DNA from: Leyella lascolaii
Lineage (GTDB): Bacteria > Bacteroidota > Bacteroidia > Bacteroidales > Bacteroidaceae
Length of the DNA: 64,000 nt
Reading direction: 5' to 3'
Assembly (NCBI RefSeq): GCF_900079775.1
Contig: NZ_LT556036.1
Coordinates: forward strand, 299,270-363,269
The translations under genes were made by a program, and so were the position numbers. Below the pieces are notes generated by a model, which was not told where the DNA came from, did no database searches, and saw nothing but the letters and a program-made list of their open reading frames with translations. Below are positions 15,213 through 24,517 of this stretch, one piece after another (within the stretch, counting starts at the first letter, position 1; each line of letters starts with the position of its first letter).

Positions 15213-16334
15213 ATGAAATTTACAGTATCATCAACCGCAATGGCGAACAAACTGGCTGCAATGGCCAAAGTAATGAACAACAAACCGGCACTGCCCATTC
15301 TTTCCACGTTCATGCTGGAGGTGAAAGAAGACACACCGCTGGAAGTGACCGCCTCTGACCTGGAATGTGTATGGCACGGCTCGCTGGATATTACAGGACA
15401 GGAGGGAACAGGCAAAGTGTGCATCACGGCGTCCACCTTGTTGGAGGCAGTGAAAAATCTGCCCGAACAGCCGATTACCTTCACCATCAATGATAATGAC
15501 AAAAGCGTGACCATCCACTATTTGAACGGACATTACGACATGGCAGGGTTTGGCAGCGATGAATATCCCATGATGCAAGATGAGAGTGACATTCGCTTCG
15601 ACATGGACGCTGCCACATTATGCAATTCCATTGACCAATCGCTTTATGCCGTTTCATACGATGCCCAGCGACCTGTAATGACAGGGATAAGCTACACTTT
15701 TGCAGGTGAAAAGGTGGAGTGTGCCGCCTCCGATGGACACAAGTTGGTGCGCAACACCTATCTCTTGGCAGGAAATGCGGAAGATTGCCGTTTCATCTTG
15801 TCGGCAAAGGCAGCAAAGATTGTCAAGTTGTTGTTACAGAAGAAGGAGGGCAACGTGGAAGTGTCATACAACAAGCGGAACATTGTGTTCAAAACCGACA
15901 CGGACAGCTTTAGCACACGGCTGATAGAGGGGGTATATCCCAACTATAATGCCATTGTTCCTACCAACAGCGACAAGGAAGCAACCATCGACCGCCAAGC
16001 TTTGTTATCTGCCATCCGTCGTGTGGGCATATTCGCGGAAAGGACAAGCCGCCAGCTTGTATTGTCTTTTTCGGGCATGGCATTGCTCCTCACGGGGCAT
16101 GATTTTGACAATGCCACTTCGGCCGAGGAAACCGTATTCTGCACCTACCAAGGGAATGAAATCCGTATCGCTTTTCACGCCGAGAACCTCAAAATGGTTT
16201 TGGAGAATATGGACGCAGCCGAAGTACGCTTCCGCATGAGCGAAGCCTGCCGAGCCGCCATCATCGAACCCGTTTCGGGCGATGGTCAGTCGGAACACTT
16301 GGCTTTGCTGATGCCGATGATGTTGCCCGAGTGA
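15213..16334 (+). CDS. dnaN: Element-encoded DNA polymerase III beta subunit (sliding clamp)
   Basis: A 373-residue protein with the three-domain pattern of bacterial sliding clamps: MKFTVSSTAMANKLAAMAKV at the start, LPILSTFMLEV and GYSDEYP-like FGSDEYPMM in domain I. ASDGHKLVRN in domain II and a C-terminal LLMPMMLPE close the match. The clamp tethers replicative polymerase to DNA. Because it lies among mobile-element genes rather than beside dnaA or recF, it is probably an accessory copy serving element replication. It follows leader copy C. The C-terminal MPM is followed by MLPE rather than the common RL ending. Confidence 0.9.
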   Translation: MKFTVSSTAMANKLAAMAKVMNNKPALPILSTFMLEVKEDTPLEVTASDLECVWHGSLDITGQEGTGKVCITASTLLEAVKNLPEQPITFTINDNDKSVTIHYLNGHYDMAGFGSDEYPMMQDESDIRFDMDAATLCNSIDQSLYAVSYDAQRPVMTGISYTFAGEKVECAASDGHKLVRNTYLLAGNAEDCRFILSAKAAKIVKLLLQKKEGNVEVSYNKRNIVFKTDTDSFSTRLIEGVYPNYNAIVPTNSDKEATIDRQALLSAIRRVGIFAERTSRQLVLSFSGMALLLTGHDFDNATSAEETVFCTYQGNEIRIAFHAENLKMVLENMDAAEVRFRMSEACRAAIIEPVSGDGQSEHLALLMPMMLPE

Positions 16335-16345
16335 CACAACATAAA

Positions 16346-16372
16346 GTACAGGGTTTTCCCAATGCCCTGTAC
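16346..16372. terminator. Hairpin after the clamp gene
   Basis: GTACAGGG (16346-16353) pairs perfectly with CCCTGTAC (16365-16372). It has no T-run, so it may be a weak terminator or an mRNA-stabilizing fold between the clamp gene and the next gene. Confidence 0.5.
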
Positions 16373-16413
16373 CCCATTCAAACATATTATCTAACTAACA
16401 AACATTAACAATC

Positions 16414-16992
16414 ATGCCTAATTGGTGTAACACATCCCTTGTATTCGAGGGTGACAAACAAGAAATCAAGACCCTTTACCAAACGATGAAAAGGTTGGAA
16501 AGACGCAAAACTCCATTGGTAGAAAACGACTTTGGCTCCAACTGGCTGGGTTGCCTTGTCGAAGCCTTGGGTGGCCAATGGAAAGAAACCTATTGCCGTG
16601 GCACATGGTTTTCTCTGAAATGCCACAGGAATAACTTGCGCATGGAAACCGAAACCGCATGGGGTCCTTGCATCGAAACATATGACTTCATCTGCAAGGT
16701 ATTTCCGTCACTGACCTATTACTACCGTTCCGAAGAACCGATGATGGCGGAATACCTGACTAATGATAACGATGGACGTTATTTCAAAGAGCGTTACATC
16801 GCGGACGTGAATGTTCCCGATGGAGAATTTATGGTGGAGTATTTTAACCATATGGAAGAAGCCCTGCAATGGATAGCTGAAATAAGCAAGTGCGATATAC
16901 GGTCGGAAGCAGACGTGGAAGCCCTCAATGAGCAATGGCATACTGGCGACAACGAGGGATATTGTTACCTGCATCATTACCGAGTGGTCTAA
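16414..16992 (+). CDS. Api92/YubB-like (DUF1281-type) protein
   Basis: A 192-residue protein beginning MPNWCNTSLVFEGD. This N-terminus is characteristic of the DUF1281/YubB group found on plasmids and in phages, with a ferredoxin-like C-terminal region. WGPCIETYDFICKVFP and the late EALQWIAEIS helix fit that layout. Function unknown. It lies downstream of the clamp gene, separated by a hairpin. Confidence 0.7.
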   Translation: MPNWCNTSLVFEGDKQEIKTLYQTMKRLERRKTPLVENDFGSNWLGCLVEALGGQWKETYCRGTWFSLKCHRNNLRMETETAWGPCIETYDFICKVFPSLTYYYRSEEPMMAEYLTNDNDGRYFKERYIADVNVPDGEFMVEYFNHMEEALQWIAEISKCDIRSEADVEALNEQWHTGDNEGYCYLHHYRVV

Positions 16993-17013
16993 ACAGGCTA
17001 AAATCAAACGGAC

Positions 17014-17056
17014 TGTGCGGTTCATGGGATGCCTTGCAAGTGTCCCATACCGCACA
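17014..17056. terminator. Long interrupted hairpin
   Basis: TGTGCGG (17014-17020) and ATGGGA (17024-17029) pair with TCCCAT (17043-17048) and CCGCACA (17050-17056), with flanking CGG/CCG. It follows the Api92-like gene and probably ends that transcript, although no T-run follows. Confidence 0.55.
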
Positions 17057-17159
17057 AGCCGTCAATACATCTGTTGCCACATATTAGCGTGCGTAATAAT
17101 TACGTGATAAAAAAGAAATATGGTTTCTATTTGTTTATTTTGCATAGAAAATCACCGAT

Positions 17160-18221
17160 ATGGACAAACGAAACATTATATTGGAAGATGGCGGCAATGC
17201 CGTGGCAAGTTGCCCGGTCATTGTTTCCGCAAGCCGCAGCACCGACATTCCGGCGTTTTATGCCGACTGGTTTTTCCATCGCCTCCAAGTAGGTTACTCG
17301 GTATGGACAAACCCTTTCAGCAAAGTTCGGAGTTACGTATCTTACAAGGATACAAGGTTTATCGTATTTTGGTCGAAGAACCCGCACCCCTTGTTGCCTT
17401 ATTTGGATATTCTGCGAGGAAAGGGCATAGGGTGTTATATACAATACACATTAAACGATTATGAACTCGAACGCTTGGAAACAGGTGTTCCTCCATTGGT
17501 GGAGCGCATAGACACGTTCAAGAAACTGGCCACACGTTTAGGCAAGGAAGCCGTGATATGGCGTTTCGACCCCATGCTACTCACGGGAAACCTCTCCTTG
17601 GACGGCTTGCTTGATAAGGTGGAACGCATAGGTGACCAACTCAAGGGATATACCGAAAAAATGGTGTTCAGCTATGCCGACATCGCTAACTATAGAAAGG
17701 TAAAATCCAATTTAGACAAGAGCGGGATATGTTATCGGGAATGGACTGAAGGGCAGATGGTTGAATTTGCAGAACGCCTTTCCGAGTTGAACAAGACGAA
17801 TGGTTGGAATTATGCCTTGGCGACTTGCGGTGAAAAGGTGGAGCTTGCCCGGTATGGCATAGCTCATAACCGTTGCATCGATGCCGACCTCATCGCCCGC
17901 TTGGCTTGGCAGGACAAGATGTTGATGAAGCACATGGGTGTCGAAGTCAAAGAAATAACCTCGCACGGCCTGTTTGATGACGGCTTGTTGCCGCCCGGTG
18001 CCATACCATTGCCGGGAAATCGGTATTTCATAAGCCGGCATAAGAAAGACCCAGGCCAACGCCTGTCGTGTGGCTGCATGGCTTCCAAGGACATCGGGGA
18101 GTATGACACCTGCCCCCATCTTTGTGAATACTGCTATGCCAATTCCTCTAAACCTTCGGCATTGGCTAACTGGGAGCGGCATCAAAATAACAATTTTTCA
18201 GAAACAATTACAGGTAAATAA
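17160..18221 (+). CDS. DUF1848 family protein
   Basis: A 353-residue protein with the hallmark SASRSTDIPAFYADWFF near residue 23 and VFWSKNPHP near residue 70. A C-terminal cysteine cluster (CGC, then CPHLCEYC) could bind an iron-sulfur cluster or zinc. DUF1848 proteins have been compared with radical-SAM/photoproduct-lyase-like proteins, but no reaction is established for them. A near-consensus promoter (TTTATTTTGC) lies about 17 bases upstream of the start. It overlaps the next start codon by one base (TAATG). Confidence 0.8.
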   Translation: MDKRNIILEDGGNAVASCPVIVSASRSTDIPAFYADWFFHRLQVGYSVWTNPFSKVRSYVSYKDTRFIVFWSKNPHPLLPYLDILRGKGIGCYIQYTLNDYELERLETGVPPLVERIDTFKKLATRLGKEAVIWRFDPMLLTGNLSLDGLLDKVERIGDQLKGYTEKMVFSYADIANYRKVKSNLDKSGICYREWTEGQMVEFAERLSELNKTNGWNYALATCGEKVELARYGIAHNRCIDADLIARLAWQDKMLMKHMGVEVKEITSHGLFDDGLLPPGAIPLPGNRYFISRHKKDPGQRLSCGCMASKDIGEYDTCPHLCEYCYANSSKPSALANWERHQNNNFSETITGK

Positions 18222-18412
18222 TGGCTATGGACAAATATGATTTTATCAAGAAGGGTGCCACAGTCTATTGGCATGACCCGGATGGCGGTTTATCGGATGG
18301 GGAGTATGAGATAATATCTGCTCCTGAAGAAATTGAAGAGGACAGCATCATTTTAATAGCTTCCGATTGTTCGGAGGCAGAAGTTTTCCCCACGGAATTG
18401 TCCTGTTGCTGA
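18221..18412 (+). CDS. Small acidic protein of unknown function
   Basis: A 63-residue protein whose ATG shares one base with the DUF1848 stop, implying translational coupling. It is acidic (EEIEEDSIILIASDCSEAE) and ends in Cys-Cys. The opening (KKGATVYWHDPDGGLSDGEY) could be a small beta-barrel of the kind seen in short accessory proteins. No function can be assigned. Confidence 0.55.
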   Translation: MAMDKYDFIKKGATVYWHDPDGGLSDGEYEIISAPEEIEEDSIILIASDCSEAEVFPTELSCC

Positions 18413-18438
18413 AATGAAATTACAAAAATTGGAAATGG

Positions 18439-18475
18439 GTCAGCCGTTTGGAAATACCCCACGGCTGACATTTTG
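18439..18475. terminator. Terminator between convergent operons
   Basis: GTCAGCCGT (18439-18447) pairs perfectly with ACGGCTGAC (18461-18469), followed by ATTTTG. It lies between the DUF1848 operon and the end of the long - strand operon, so it probably ends + strand transcription. Confidence 0.7.
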
Positions 18476-18515
18476 ATACATGATACAGCATCCGTTTGCA
18501 AGAACGATTCCTATT

Positions 18516-19700
18516 TTACCTACCTCGGCGATATGGCACATAGTCTTCCGCTATAGCCCCCACCAGTTCCCTGTCCTCATGCGCCACCTCCTGCGTGTTC
18601 CCGTCGCCGTCCACATCCATGATGTCCGGCTTGGCTTCGATGCGTTCTTGCACGGCATCAATCTGCTGCGAAATCATCGAGGTGGCTCTTTTTACATCGA
18701 ACAAGGTCGTTTTCAAGAACTCCGGTGATTCCTGCAAGCTGCCCAGCCACGATTTTAAGTAAGCCGCTGATTCCTCTTTTATCTGTTTTGCCATGCCATA
18801 CCGCGAGGCCAACAGCGCACTGCCCAGTTCGGCCACCAATTCTTCCCTTGCATACTCCTCCGACCCAAATGCGGCAGGTTTCAAACGGTTCAACCGGCTT
18901 TCATGCCCGGAGCTGTGAGTCATTTCATGCAGCATGGTACCGTAATAGGACTCCCCAGCTACAAACTGCGTCTTTTCAGGGATAACAATTTCGTCTTTGC
19001 TGATACTGTAATACGCACGGTCTTGGTGCATGGGGCGAATGGGGCACACCCATAGCCCTTTATCCACCATTTCGTCCAATGGGGCGAACGAGAATGACTC
19101 ACCTTCCAATTTTACGGGTGGTTTCAGTGCATTGGCAGACCGAATCTTCTCGTATAGTTCGGGACGAGCCTCGCGGAGATTGGTCTGGTCTACATTGAAT
19201 ACGTTATATACGTTCATCTTCGGATAGACATTGTACCGCTGCTTTTCTTCGTCCGACAGCCGCTTGTACTCGTCATATTTGATTTTCTCTTTCGTTTCCT
19301 TGTCCACTACGGTAAAGGTGGTGATGAACACTGGAAACGATTTCTCACCTTTCTGCACGGATACCAACGGCAGCTTTTCCCCGTTCTCATCCACCAAAGG
19401 CTGACGCGAGCCGTCCTTCTTCTTGCTGTAATTGAGTGAAAGCGCGGCATCGAAGGTGCAAAATACAGGAAGCTCGTATCCCCTTTTCTCACATTCCAAT
19501 GCCAACATGAGGGCATTCATCCCGTTGTACTCCCTGCCCGAAAGATTCTTTGGCCATTTCATCATGCCTTCTGTAAACCAAGGCTTCGACCAGTCCTTTT
19601 TCAAGGTGGAAATCTTTTCTATCATCAGTTCCGTGAATCGTTCCAACGCCCGGTCTTCCGCCGACGGGCCATCCCTATGGTAATCATTCCTCTTTGCCAT
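18516..19700 (-). CDS. ArdC-like zincin metallopeptidase
   Basis: A 394-residue protein with an N-terminal ArdC-type ssDNA-binding region, including WFTEGMMKWPKNLSGREYNG at about 41-60 and KMNVYNVFNVDQTN near 161. A zincin domain holds the zinc motif HEMTHSSGH at 258-266 and a downstream glutamate in EELVAELGS. ArdC proteins protect incoming plasmid DNA from host restriction. It is the last gene of the long - strand operon and has the intact active site that its paralogue at 21864-24500 lacks. Confidence 0.85.
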   Translation of the reverse strand: MAKRNDYHRDGPSAEDRALERFTELMIEKISTLKKDWSKPWFTEGMMKWPKNLSGREYNGMNALMLALECEKRGYELPVFCTFDAALSLNYSKKKDGSRQPLVDENGEKLPLVSVQKGEKSFPVFITTFTVVDKETKEKIKYDEYKRLSDEEKQRYNVYPKMNVYNVFNVDQTNLREARPELYEKIRSANALKPPVKLEGESFSFAPLDEMVDKGLWVCPIRPMHQDRAYYSISKDEIVIPEKTQFVAGESYYGTMLHEMTHSSGHESRLNRLKPAAFGSEEYAREELVAELGSALLASRYGMAKQIKEESAAYLKSWLGSLQESPEFLKTTLFDVKRATSMISQQIDAVQERIEAKPDIMDVDGDGNTQEVAHEDRELVGAIAEDYVPYRRGR

Positions 19701-19702
19701 GC

Positions 19703-20320
19703 CTACGCTTGTGTTTGGTTGTTATGCTCCTTTTTTACCCATTCTGCCAACTCTTCCACCCGGCAAGCAATGTTGAGCTTGTCAAGGTAGGCTGACAGTT
19801 CCAGCTTACCTTTGGCTGTTATACCTGTCTTGGGTACAAGGAATGCCTCCCGCTCAGCTGAGAAACGGATGAAACGCACCCAAGTGAAAGCGAAGGCATC
19901 GCCATCTTTCTCGGTACTGAAAGCCGAGAACACCAGATACTTGCCGCCTTTTTTATCAGTCTTTTCCTCCACCTGCTTGCCGATGGTGCCGCGAAATTCA
20001 ATGTCGCCCTCTATGTTGTCCTTGTCGGATGCAGGGGTAAAATCCACTGCATCGGCATGGAAATTCAAGTATAGGTTGTCGCTGCGCTTGCGAAAAGTGA
20101 GCGTGCCTCGCATTTCTACCTTTGTACCCACAGCATATGGGTTGGTGTCCGATTCACCTCCATCCATTGACACGGAGATTTCCACTTGCTTGCCCGCTCC
20201 CGACTTGGCGGGAATGGTGGTCTTGACACCAAAGCAGATGAATGTTTGTCCCTCGCTATTGGTCCGCACCGTCGCCGCCCGGCTGACCGTGCCGTTGATT
20301 GTCACATTGCATTTAATCAT
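19703..20320 (-). CDS. OB-fold protein, probably single-stranded DNA binding
   Basis: A 205-residue protein with two SSB-like units. The first begins IKCNVTINGTVSRAATVRT and continues through EMRGTLTFRKRSDN. The second begins IEFRGTIGKQVEEKTDKKGG. The order of strands and the repeat of the pattern suggest two OB folds. It lies two bases after the ArdC-like gene start and may coat transferred DNA or assist replication. Assignment is by pattern, not by motif match. Confidence 0.6.
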   Translation of the reverse strand: MIKCNVTINGTVSRAATVRTNSEGQTFICFGVKTTIPAKSGAGKQVEISVSMDGGESDTNPYAVGTKVEMRGTLTFRKRSDNLYLNFHADAVDFTPASDKDNIEGDIEFRGTIGKQVEEKTDKKGGKYLVFSAFSTEKDGDAFAFTWVRFIRFSAEREAFLVPKTGITAKGKLELSAYLDKLNIACRVEELAEWVKKEHNNQTQA

Positions 20321-20361
20321 ATGGTTATCCTTTATTGGTGATGTATTCGATATTTTGTCTA

Positions 20362-21837
20362 TTATCTCATTTGCAGGTTCTCGCCTTGTCCGTTATGTTG
20401 TTCCATTCCCTGCTCATAGTTCCGAACCACTTGCCCGGAAAGGGCGATGCCGCCCACAATTGCCGCCACTTGGCTGCGTTTCTGTTCTGCCGTGGTACCC
20501 GTATCGGAAAGGACAAGGGAAAGGCGGTTCATCTCCGATGCGGTCAGTTCGTGCGAGAAACTGCCGTCGCCACTGTCGATATGCAAGATGGGGCTGCCGT
20601 TGTCCTGCACCTCCAACACGCACTCCTTGCAGGCGGGCAGCAATGCCGAGAGGTCGATGCGTTTGCTCAAGGCCGCTTCGGTAGCCAACCTCATCTGTTC
20701 CTCCTTGTTGTCAATCTGCATGGCGAGAGCCATAAGCGAAGTGAACATAGTAATGGCCATTTCCACAATGGGGTCAGCACCGTAACCGAGGTGCTCGTTG
20801 CTGTCCTCCGATGAAAGTAATTTCTTCATCCACTCATCCGGTGACAGGCCTGCGTCGATAGCCGTGCCGTCTGTGGCTTTGTATTTTGCCAATAAATCCT
20901 TGCCATCGTGCAGCAGTTGCAGGTTAATCTTCCCCTTTTGGGCAATCTCAGCCAAGTATGCCGCAGGGTCGATGTCACGCCTTGTACCGTCGGTGGAGAG
21001 TTGCGCCACACCGAATTGGAGGTTGTCACGTGACAAGCCCAGTTGCTGCCCGGCGTTTACCGTATCGCCCACTTTGGCATGGGTGTTCGTCAGGCCTTGG
21101 TAGCTGACCTGATAAGTGGTTCCATCTGCCCGTGCATACTCCACGGTCAATGATTTGCCGGCATCCACTGCCACGACCTTGCCATTGTCTTCCGTGGCCA
21201 ATATGGCTTCATTGTCCGTTGGAAGAGTGATGCTGCGCTGTTCGCCAAACGGCACAGTCACCAACAGAAACTCTGCCCGTTCCAACGGAAAGACATAATC
21301 CTTGCTCTCTCCGGCAAGGTGGCTGTCCCCGTCCTCGCCAGGTGTCCGGCCTTGCGCCTGCATCTCTTCCATCACCATGCGGTCGTACCTGTCAAGCCCG
21401 TTCCGCTCGATGATACCGATGAGCGAGGCAGCGTAGTTGCCTCCCGTGGCATATCCCGCCTGTTCCAGTCCTTTCGCCCAGCCTTGGTAGTCATCAGCTT
21501 GCAGGTCGAAACAACCGGCGTACCGCTGGTTCTCCGAAAGGAAGCGTGAATGGTGTTCGTAGGAATCGGCCACGCTGTCATAGCTGCAAAACTTCTCATT
21601 GGGTTTGTCATCTGTGTACAAGCCATACTTGCCGCCACCGTCCAACCAGCCTTGCGTGGCCTTGATGCCGAAATGGTTGTTCTCTTTCTTTGCCAAGGTG
21701 CTTTCGCCGTTGCTGCTTTCCAAAATGCCCTGTGCCAGTGTCACGGAGGCCGGAATCCCATACCGACGCATCTGCTCCATCGCATATGCTGCGTATCGCT
21801 CCGCGTATGTTTCGTTCTTGCTTTTGCCCATATCCAA
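20362..21837 (-). CDS. Cell-wall hydrolase: glucosaminidase-like domain plus M23-like domain
   Basis: A 491-residue protein whose first 140 residues match glucosaminidase/muramidase domains: GIPASVTLAQGILESSNG with the catalytic glutamate at about 47, then NNHFGIKA. Residues about 190-300 resemble the beta-rich core of M23/LysM-like peptidases (TTYQVSYQGLTNTHAKVGDT, NAGQQLGLS), but no clear zinc-binding HxxxD or HxH is seen, so this part may be inactive. Such enzymes open the wall for conjugation machinery. It has no signal peptide in the chosen frame, so export must use another route. Confidence 0.75.
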   Translation of the reverse strand: MDMGKSKNETYAERYAAYAMEQMRRYGIPASVTLAQGILESSNGESTLAKKENNHFGIKATQGWLDGGGKYGLYTDDKPNEKFCSYDSVADSYEHHSRFLSENQRYAGCFDLQADDYQGWAKGLEQAGYATGGNYAASLIGIIERNGLDRYDRMVMEEMQAQGRTPGEDGDSHLAGESKDYVFPLERAEFLLVTVPFGEQRSITLPTDNEAILATEDNGKVVAVDAGKSLTVEYARADGTTYQVSYQGLTNTHAKVGDTVNAGQQLGLSRDNLQFGVAQLSTDGTRRDIDPAAYLAEIAQKGKINLQLLHDGKDLLAKYKATDGTAIDAGLSPDEWMKKLLSSEDSNEHLGYGADPIVEMAITMFTSLMALAMQIDNKEEQMRLATEAALSKRIDLSALLPACKECVLEVQDNGSPILHIDSGDGSFSHELTASEMNRLSLVLSDTGTTAEQKRSQVAAIVGGIALSGQVVRNYEQGMEQHNGQGENLQMR

Positions 21838-21863
21838 ATCTTATGATTGTCAATACTTTGTTA

Positions 21864-24500
21864 TTATCGTCCACGACCCATACGTACCTCATTCTCCTTG
21901 CTTATTGTCTGCTCGGGGTTCTCCAACTGGTCACAGATGGCTACCCGTTGTCCAGATCGGATAAGTTTGGGAAGATGGGTGTCCAAATCCCCGAAGGGGA
22001 AGGAAACGATGTCTGCTTTATCTCCATGTACTACATCAAGTCCTAATATCCGTGAGGCGGTCTGTGCGTCTTCCTTGTAGGCCACATAGTTGTCGCCGGT
22101 CCGGAACAGCAGCACGGCATCGGGGTGCTTGCCTTTAAGTTGGTCGTACTGTTCCTGCATGGCCGGGGTAAATGGTTGTCCCTTGGCGTTAGCATCAAAT
22201 GCTATGCGGGTTTGTTCCCCTTGATGGGGTTCTTGTGATTGGGCCTGCGCGTTTGCCTGTTGCAACACATCAGCAAAGAGCTTGGCTGCCAGGCAGGTCC
22301 TATATTCGGCCATATCCTCCGCCGCCCACATTCGTTGCCACTGCTGGGGTGTCACCAGCCTCGGCTGCACTTTCTCTATGCCGTCGATGACCGGGGCGCA
22401 GAGAATGCGCTCGTCCTTGGTGCGGAAGATATTCACCCGCTTGATTTTGGACAGGTCGGCATTCTCGGCGGGACCAGCAAACAAGTCCACTTTCAGTTCC
22501 GGCCTATTCTGTGCCAGGGCGTAGTATTTGTTAGCCAAGTCGTGGCGGACTTCGGCAGATGCTTCTTGTTGACCTTGTTTGATGGTGGTAAAGAAACGGT
22601 TGACATCCTCTTTGTCGGGATAGACGCTGAATGACGTTTCTCCCTGCGGTTTGAGGTACAACGCCCAGCGTCCGTCATCGTCACGCAACATCTGTATGCG
22701 GTCGAACTGTACGGAGGTTGCGTTTTCTACCGCTTCCGACACGTCGATGTACGAGAGTGTCCGCAGTTCCTTGCCCTCCAATTTGGCCGTGGTCACCTCC
22801 TTGCCCTCAAAATAACTGTCATCGGGACGGAAGCCCAGCAAGCCATCCTTGTTGAAGAAGCGGACGAATGTAGCCCCTTGCGCCCGCAAGGCACTCTCGA
22901 TGCGTGTTTTGGAGAAGCCGGGCAGATTGTTCGTCACCGCCTTTGCCCCGCGTTCAGACCGCTCTTGGGCGTTCATCACCTCGTCCGGTGTCAAGCAGTA
23001 TGGGCGTTTGTCGCCATCGGGAAAGGCCACATGACCGCCCTCCAACGCTCCGGCCGGCAGCACGACATCCACGATGCCCGTCTGCTTGTCGCGCACGATG
23101 ACCATCTCCTTGGTAGAGCGGTCGGGTATCCCCTTCAAGCTGTCCGACACCGTATAGCTGCCCTTTGTATTCCATTCGGCGGGCATATATTCCTTGCAGG
23201 ACTCCGCCATCTGTGTGCCGTAATGGACGGCTTCAGTAAAGGCGATTTCCATCACTTCAGGGTCTTCATCATGCACCTTTAACAACGCTTCCTCCACTTT
23301 CTTGTCATAGAAGCCCAGATTGAACTTTTCCAGGAACGTCTGTTTCTCGGCGGGAGAGGCGAAATTTCGGCTGTCCACACCCATGCCTCCCTTGCGGATG
23401 ATGTCGATCAGAATGGCGCTCTCCCTTGAATCCACTTGCGGCTTCTGTTTCTCGCGCAATTCGGTGGTGCGCTTGTGGTCAAGCAAGGTCGCGTATTCTA
23501 TTTTCTCGCCACGCTCTGCCTTGCGCATCACCTCCACGGCATTGTTCACGTCCGTTTCGATGGCTTCCAACAGGGTGGGGTTCTCTTGCAGTTCCTGTGT
23601 CCAGTATTCCACCAAAGGCAGGTTCTCCGCTGACATTTTGGCCGGCAGGCCGAAGTCCATCATCTTCACTCCGGCAGCGAGTTCGGCCACCAGCCGTTCA
23701 TATTTCACGGCATCTTCCGATGGTGCTTTCCCACCCTGCATCACCATGCCTTCACGGGCAAGGCGTTGCCGGTGGCCGGTGGCGCTTGCCACTTGGCGCA
23801 CCAATTCCTGCACATAGTCGGGGTAAGAGGAAAAATGTTTTTGGTCTGGCATATAGACGGCATCCTTGGCGATGTCGTAACGGGGGGTGCCGGTACCGTC
23901 CTTGCGTATGGGCACGAGGTTTTCCTTGATTTGCGCCACGAAATGGTTGACGGCATTCCGCAACTGCCGTTCTTCCGCTTTGAGATTGCCCCGGTCGTTG
24001 ATGCCGCCGTGACTCTCCAATAGGGCACGGTAGGTTTCGGGAATGGAATCGGACAGCGTGGTCTGGTCCACGTTGAACAGGATGCGTATCTCCCGGTTGC
24101 GCACCCCTTTGTATTGTTTCCGCTCTTCCTTGTCCAACTGGAGGTAGTCTTCCCTCGACATCGTGTCGCTCGGGTCGTTGCGGTTGACGTACTTCTCCCA
24201 TTTGTACCAATGGAACGGCACTCCTTTCTCGCCTTGCAGCACCGCCTCGCCGTGTTTCTTAGCTTCGTTGAACGAGAAATAGCGGGCGGTCTTGTAACCG
24301 CCACGGTCGGCGTGCATACCGAGTATGAGGGCGTTGAACGGGCTGACTTCCGGACCTTTCGGGTAAAACCTTGGAGCCGTCCTGCCCGAAGCGTTCAACC
24401 AATAGCCGCCGCTGATTGCCGCGCCATTCAATGCGCCAGACAGCAGTTCCTTCTCCCGTTCCACGGCAGCTTTTTCTTGTGGGCTTTTGTCCTTGCTCAT
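21864..24500 (-). CDS. ArdC-like protein with degraded zincin site fused to a MutS domain I
   Basis: An 878-residue protein. Residues 1-300 align with the ArdC layout (ISGGYWLNASGRTAPRFYPK, a LFNVDQTTLS strand, and a LVAELAAG helix). However, the region equivalent to HExxH reads LVRQVASATGHRQRL at 233-247, so the zinc site is lost. The middle 450 residues carry a DUF3945-like or unassigned region. Residues 781-865 match MutS domain I: QYDQLKGKHPDAVLLFRTGD, DAQTASRILGL and LIRSGQRVAICDQLE. The pairing of an anti-restriction scaffold with a mismatch-sensing fold is unusual. Same operon as the intact ArdC-like gene. Confidence 0.75.
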   Translation of the reverse strand: MSKDKSPQEKAAVEREKELLSGALNGAAISGGYWLNASGRTAPRFYPKGPEVSPFNALILGMHADRGGYKTARYFSFNEAKKHGEAVLQGEKGVPFHWYKWEKYVNRNDPSDTMSREDYLQLDKEERKQYKGVRNREIRILFNVDQTTLSDSIPETYRALLESHGGINDRGNLKAEERQLRNAVNHFVAQIKENLVPIRKDGTGTPRYDIAKDAVYMPDQKHFSSYPDYVQELVRQVASATGHRQRLAREGMVMQGGKAPSEDAVKYERLVAELAAGVKMMDFGLPAKMSAENLPLVEYWTQELQENPTLLEAIETDVNNAVEVMRKAERGEKIEYATLLDHKRTTELREKQKPQVDSRESAILIDIIRKGGMGVDSRNFASPAEKQTFLEKFNLGFYDKKVEEALLKVHDEDPEVMEIAFTEAVHYGTQMAESCKEYMPAEWNTKGSYTVSDSLKGIPDRSTKEMVIVRDKQTGIVDVVLPAGALEGGHVAFPDGDKRPYCLTPDEVMNAQERSERGAKAVTNNLPGFSKTRIESALRAQGATFVRFFNKDGLLGFRPDDSYFEGKEVTTAKLEGKELRTLSYIDVSEAVENATSVQFDRIQMLRDDDGRWALYLKPQGETSFSVYPDKEDVNRFFTTIKQGQQEASAEVRHDLANKYYALAQNRPELKVDLFAGPAENADLSKIKRVNIFRTKDERILCAPVIDGIEKVQPRLVTPQQWQRMWAAEDMAEYRTCLAAKLFADVLQQANAQAQSQEPHQGEQTRIAFDANAKGQPFTPAMQEQYDQLKGKHPDAVLLFRTGDNYVAYKEDAQTASRILGLDVVHGDKADIVSFPFGDLDTHLPKLIRSGQRVAICDQLENPEQTISKENEVRMGRGR

Positions 24501-24517
24501 ATATCTTCAGTTTAGTT

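Noticed and set aside
19812..20684. 290-codon + strand frame opposite the OB-fold and hydrolase genes
   Set aside because: It spans two genes on the other strand and has no recognisable protein character.
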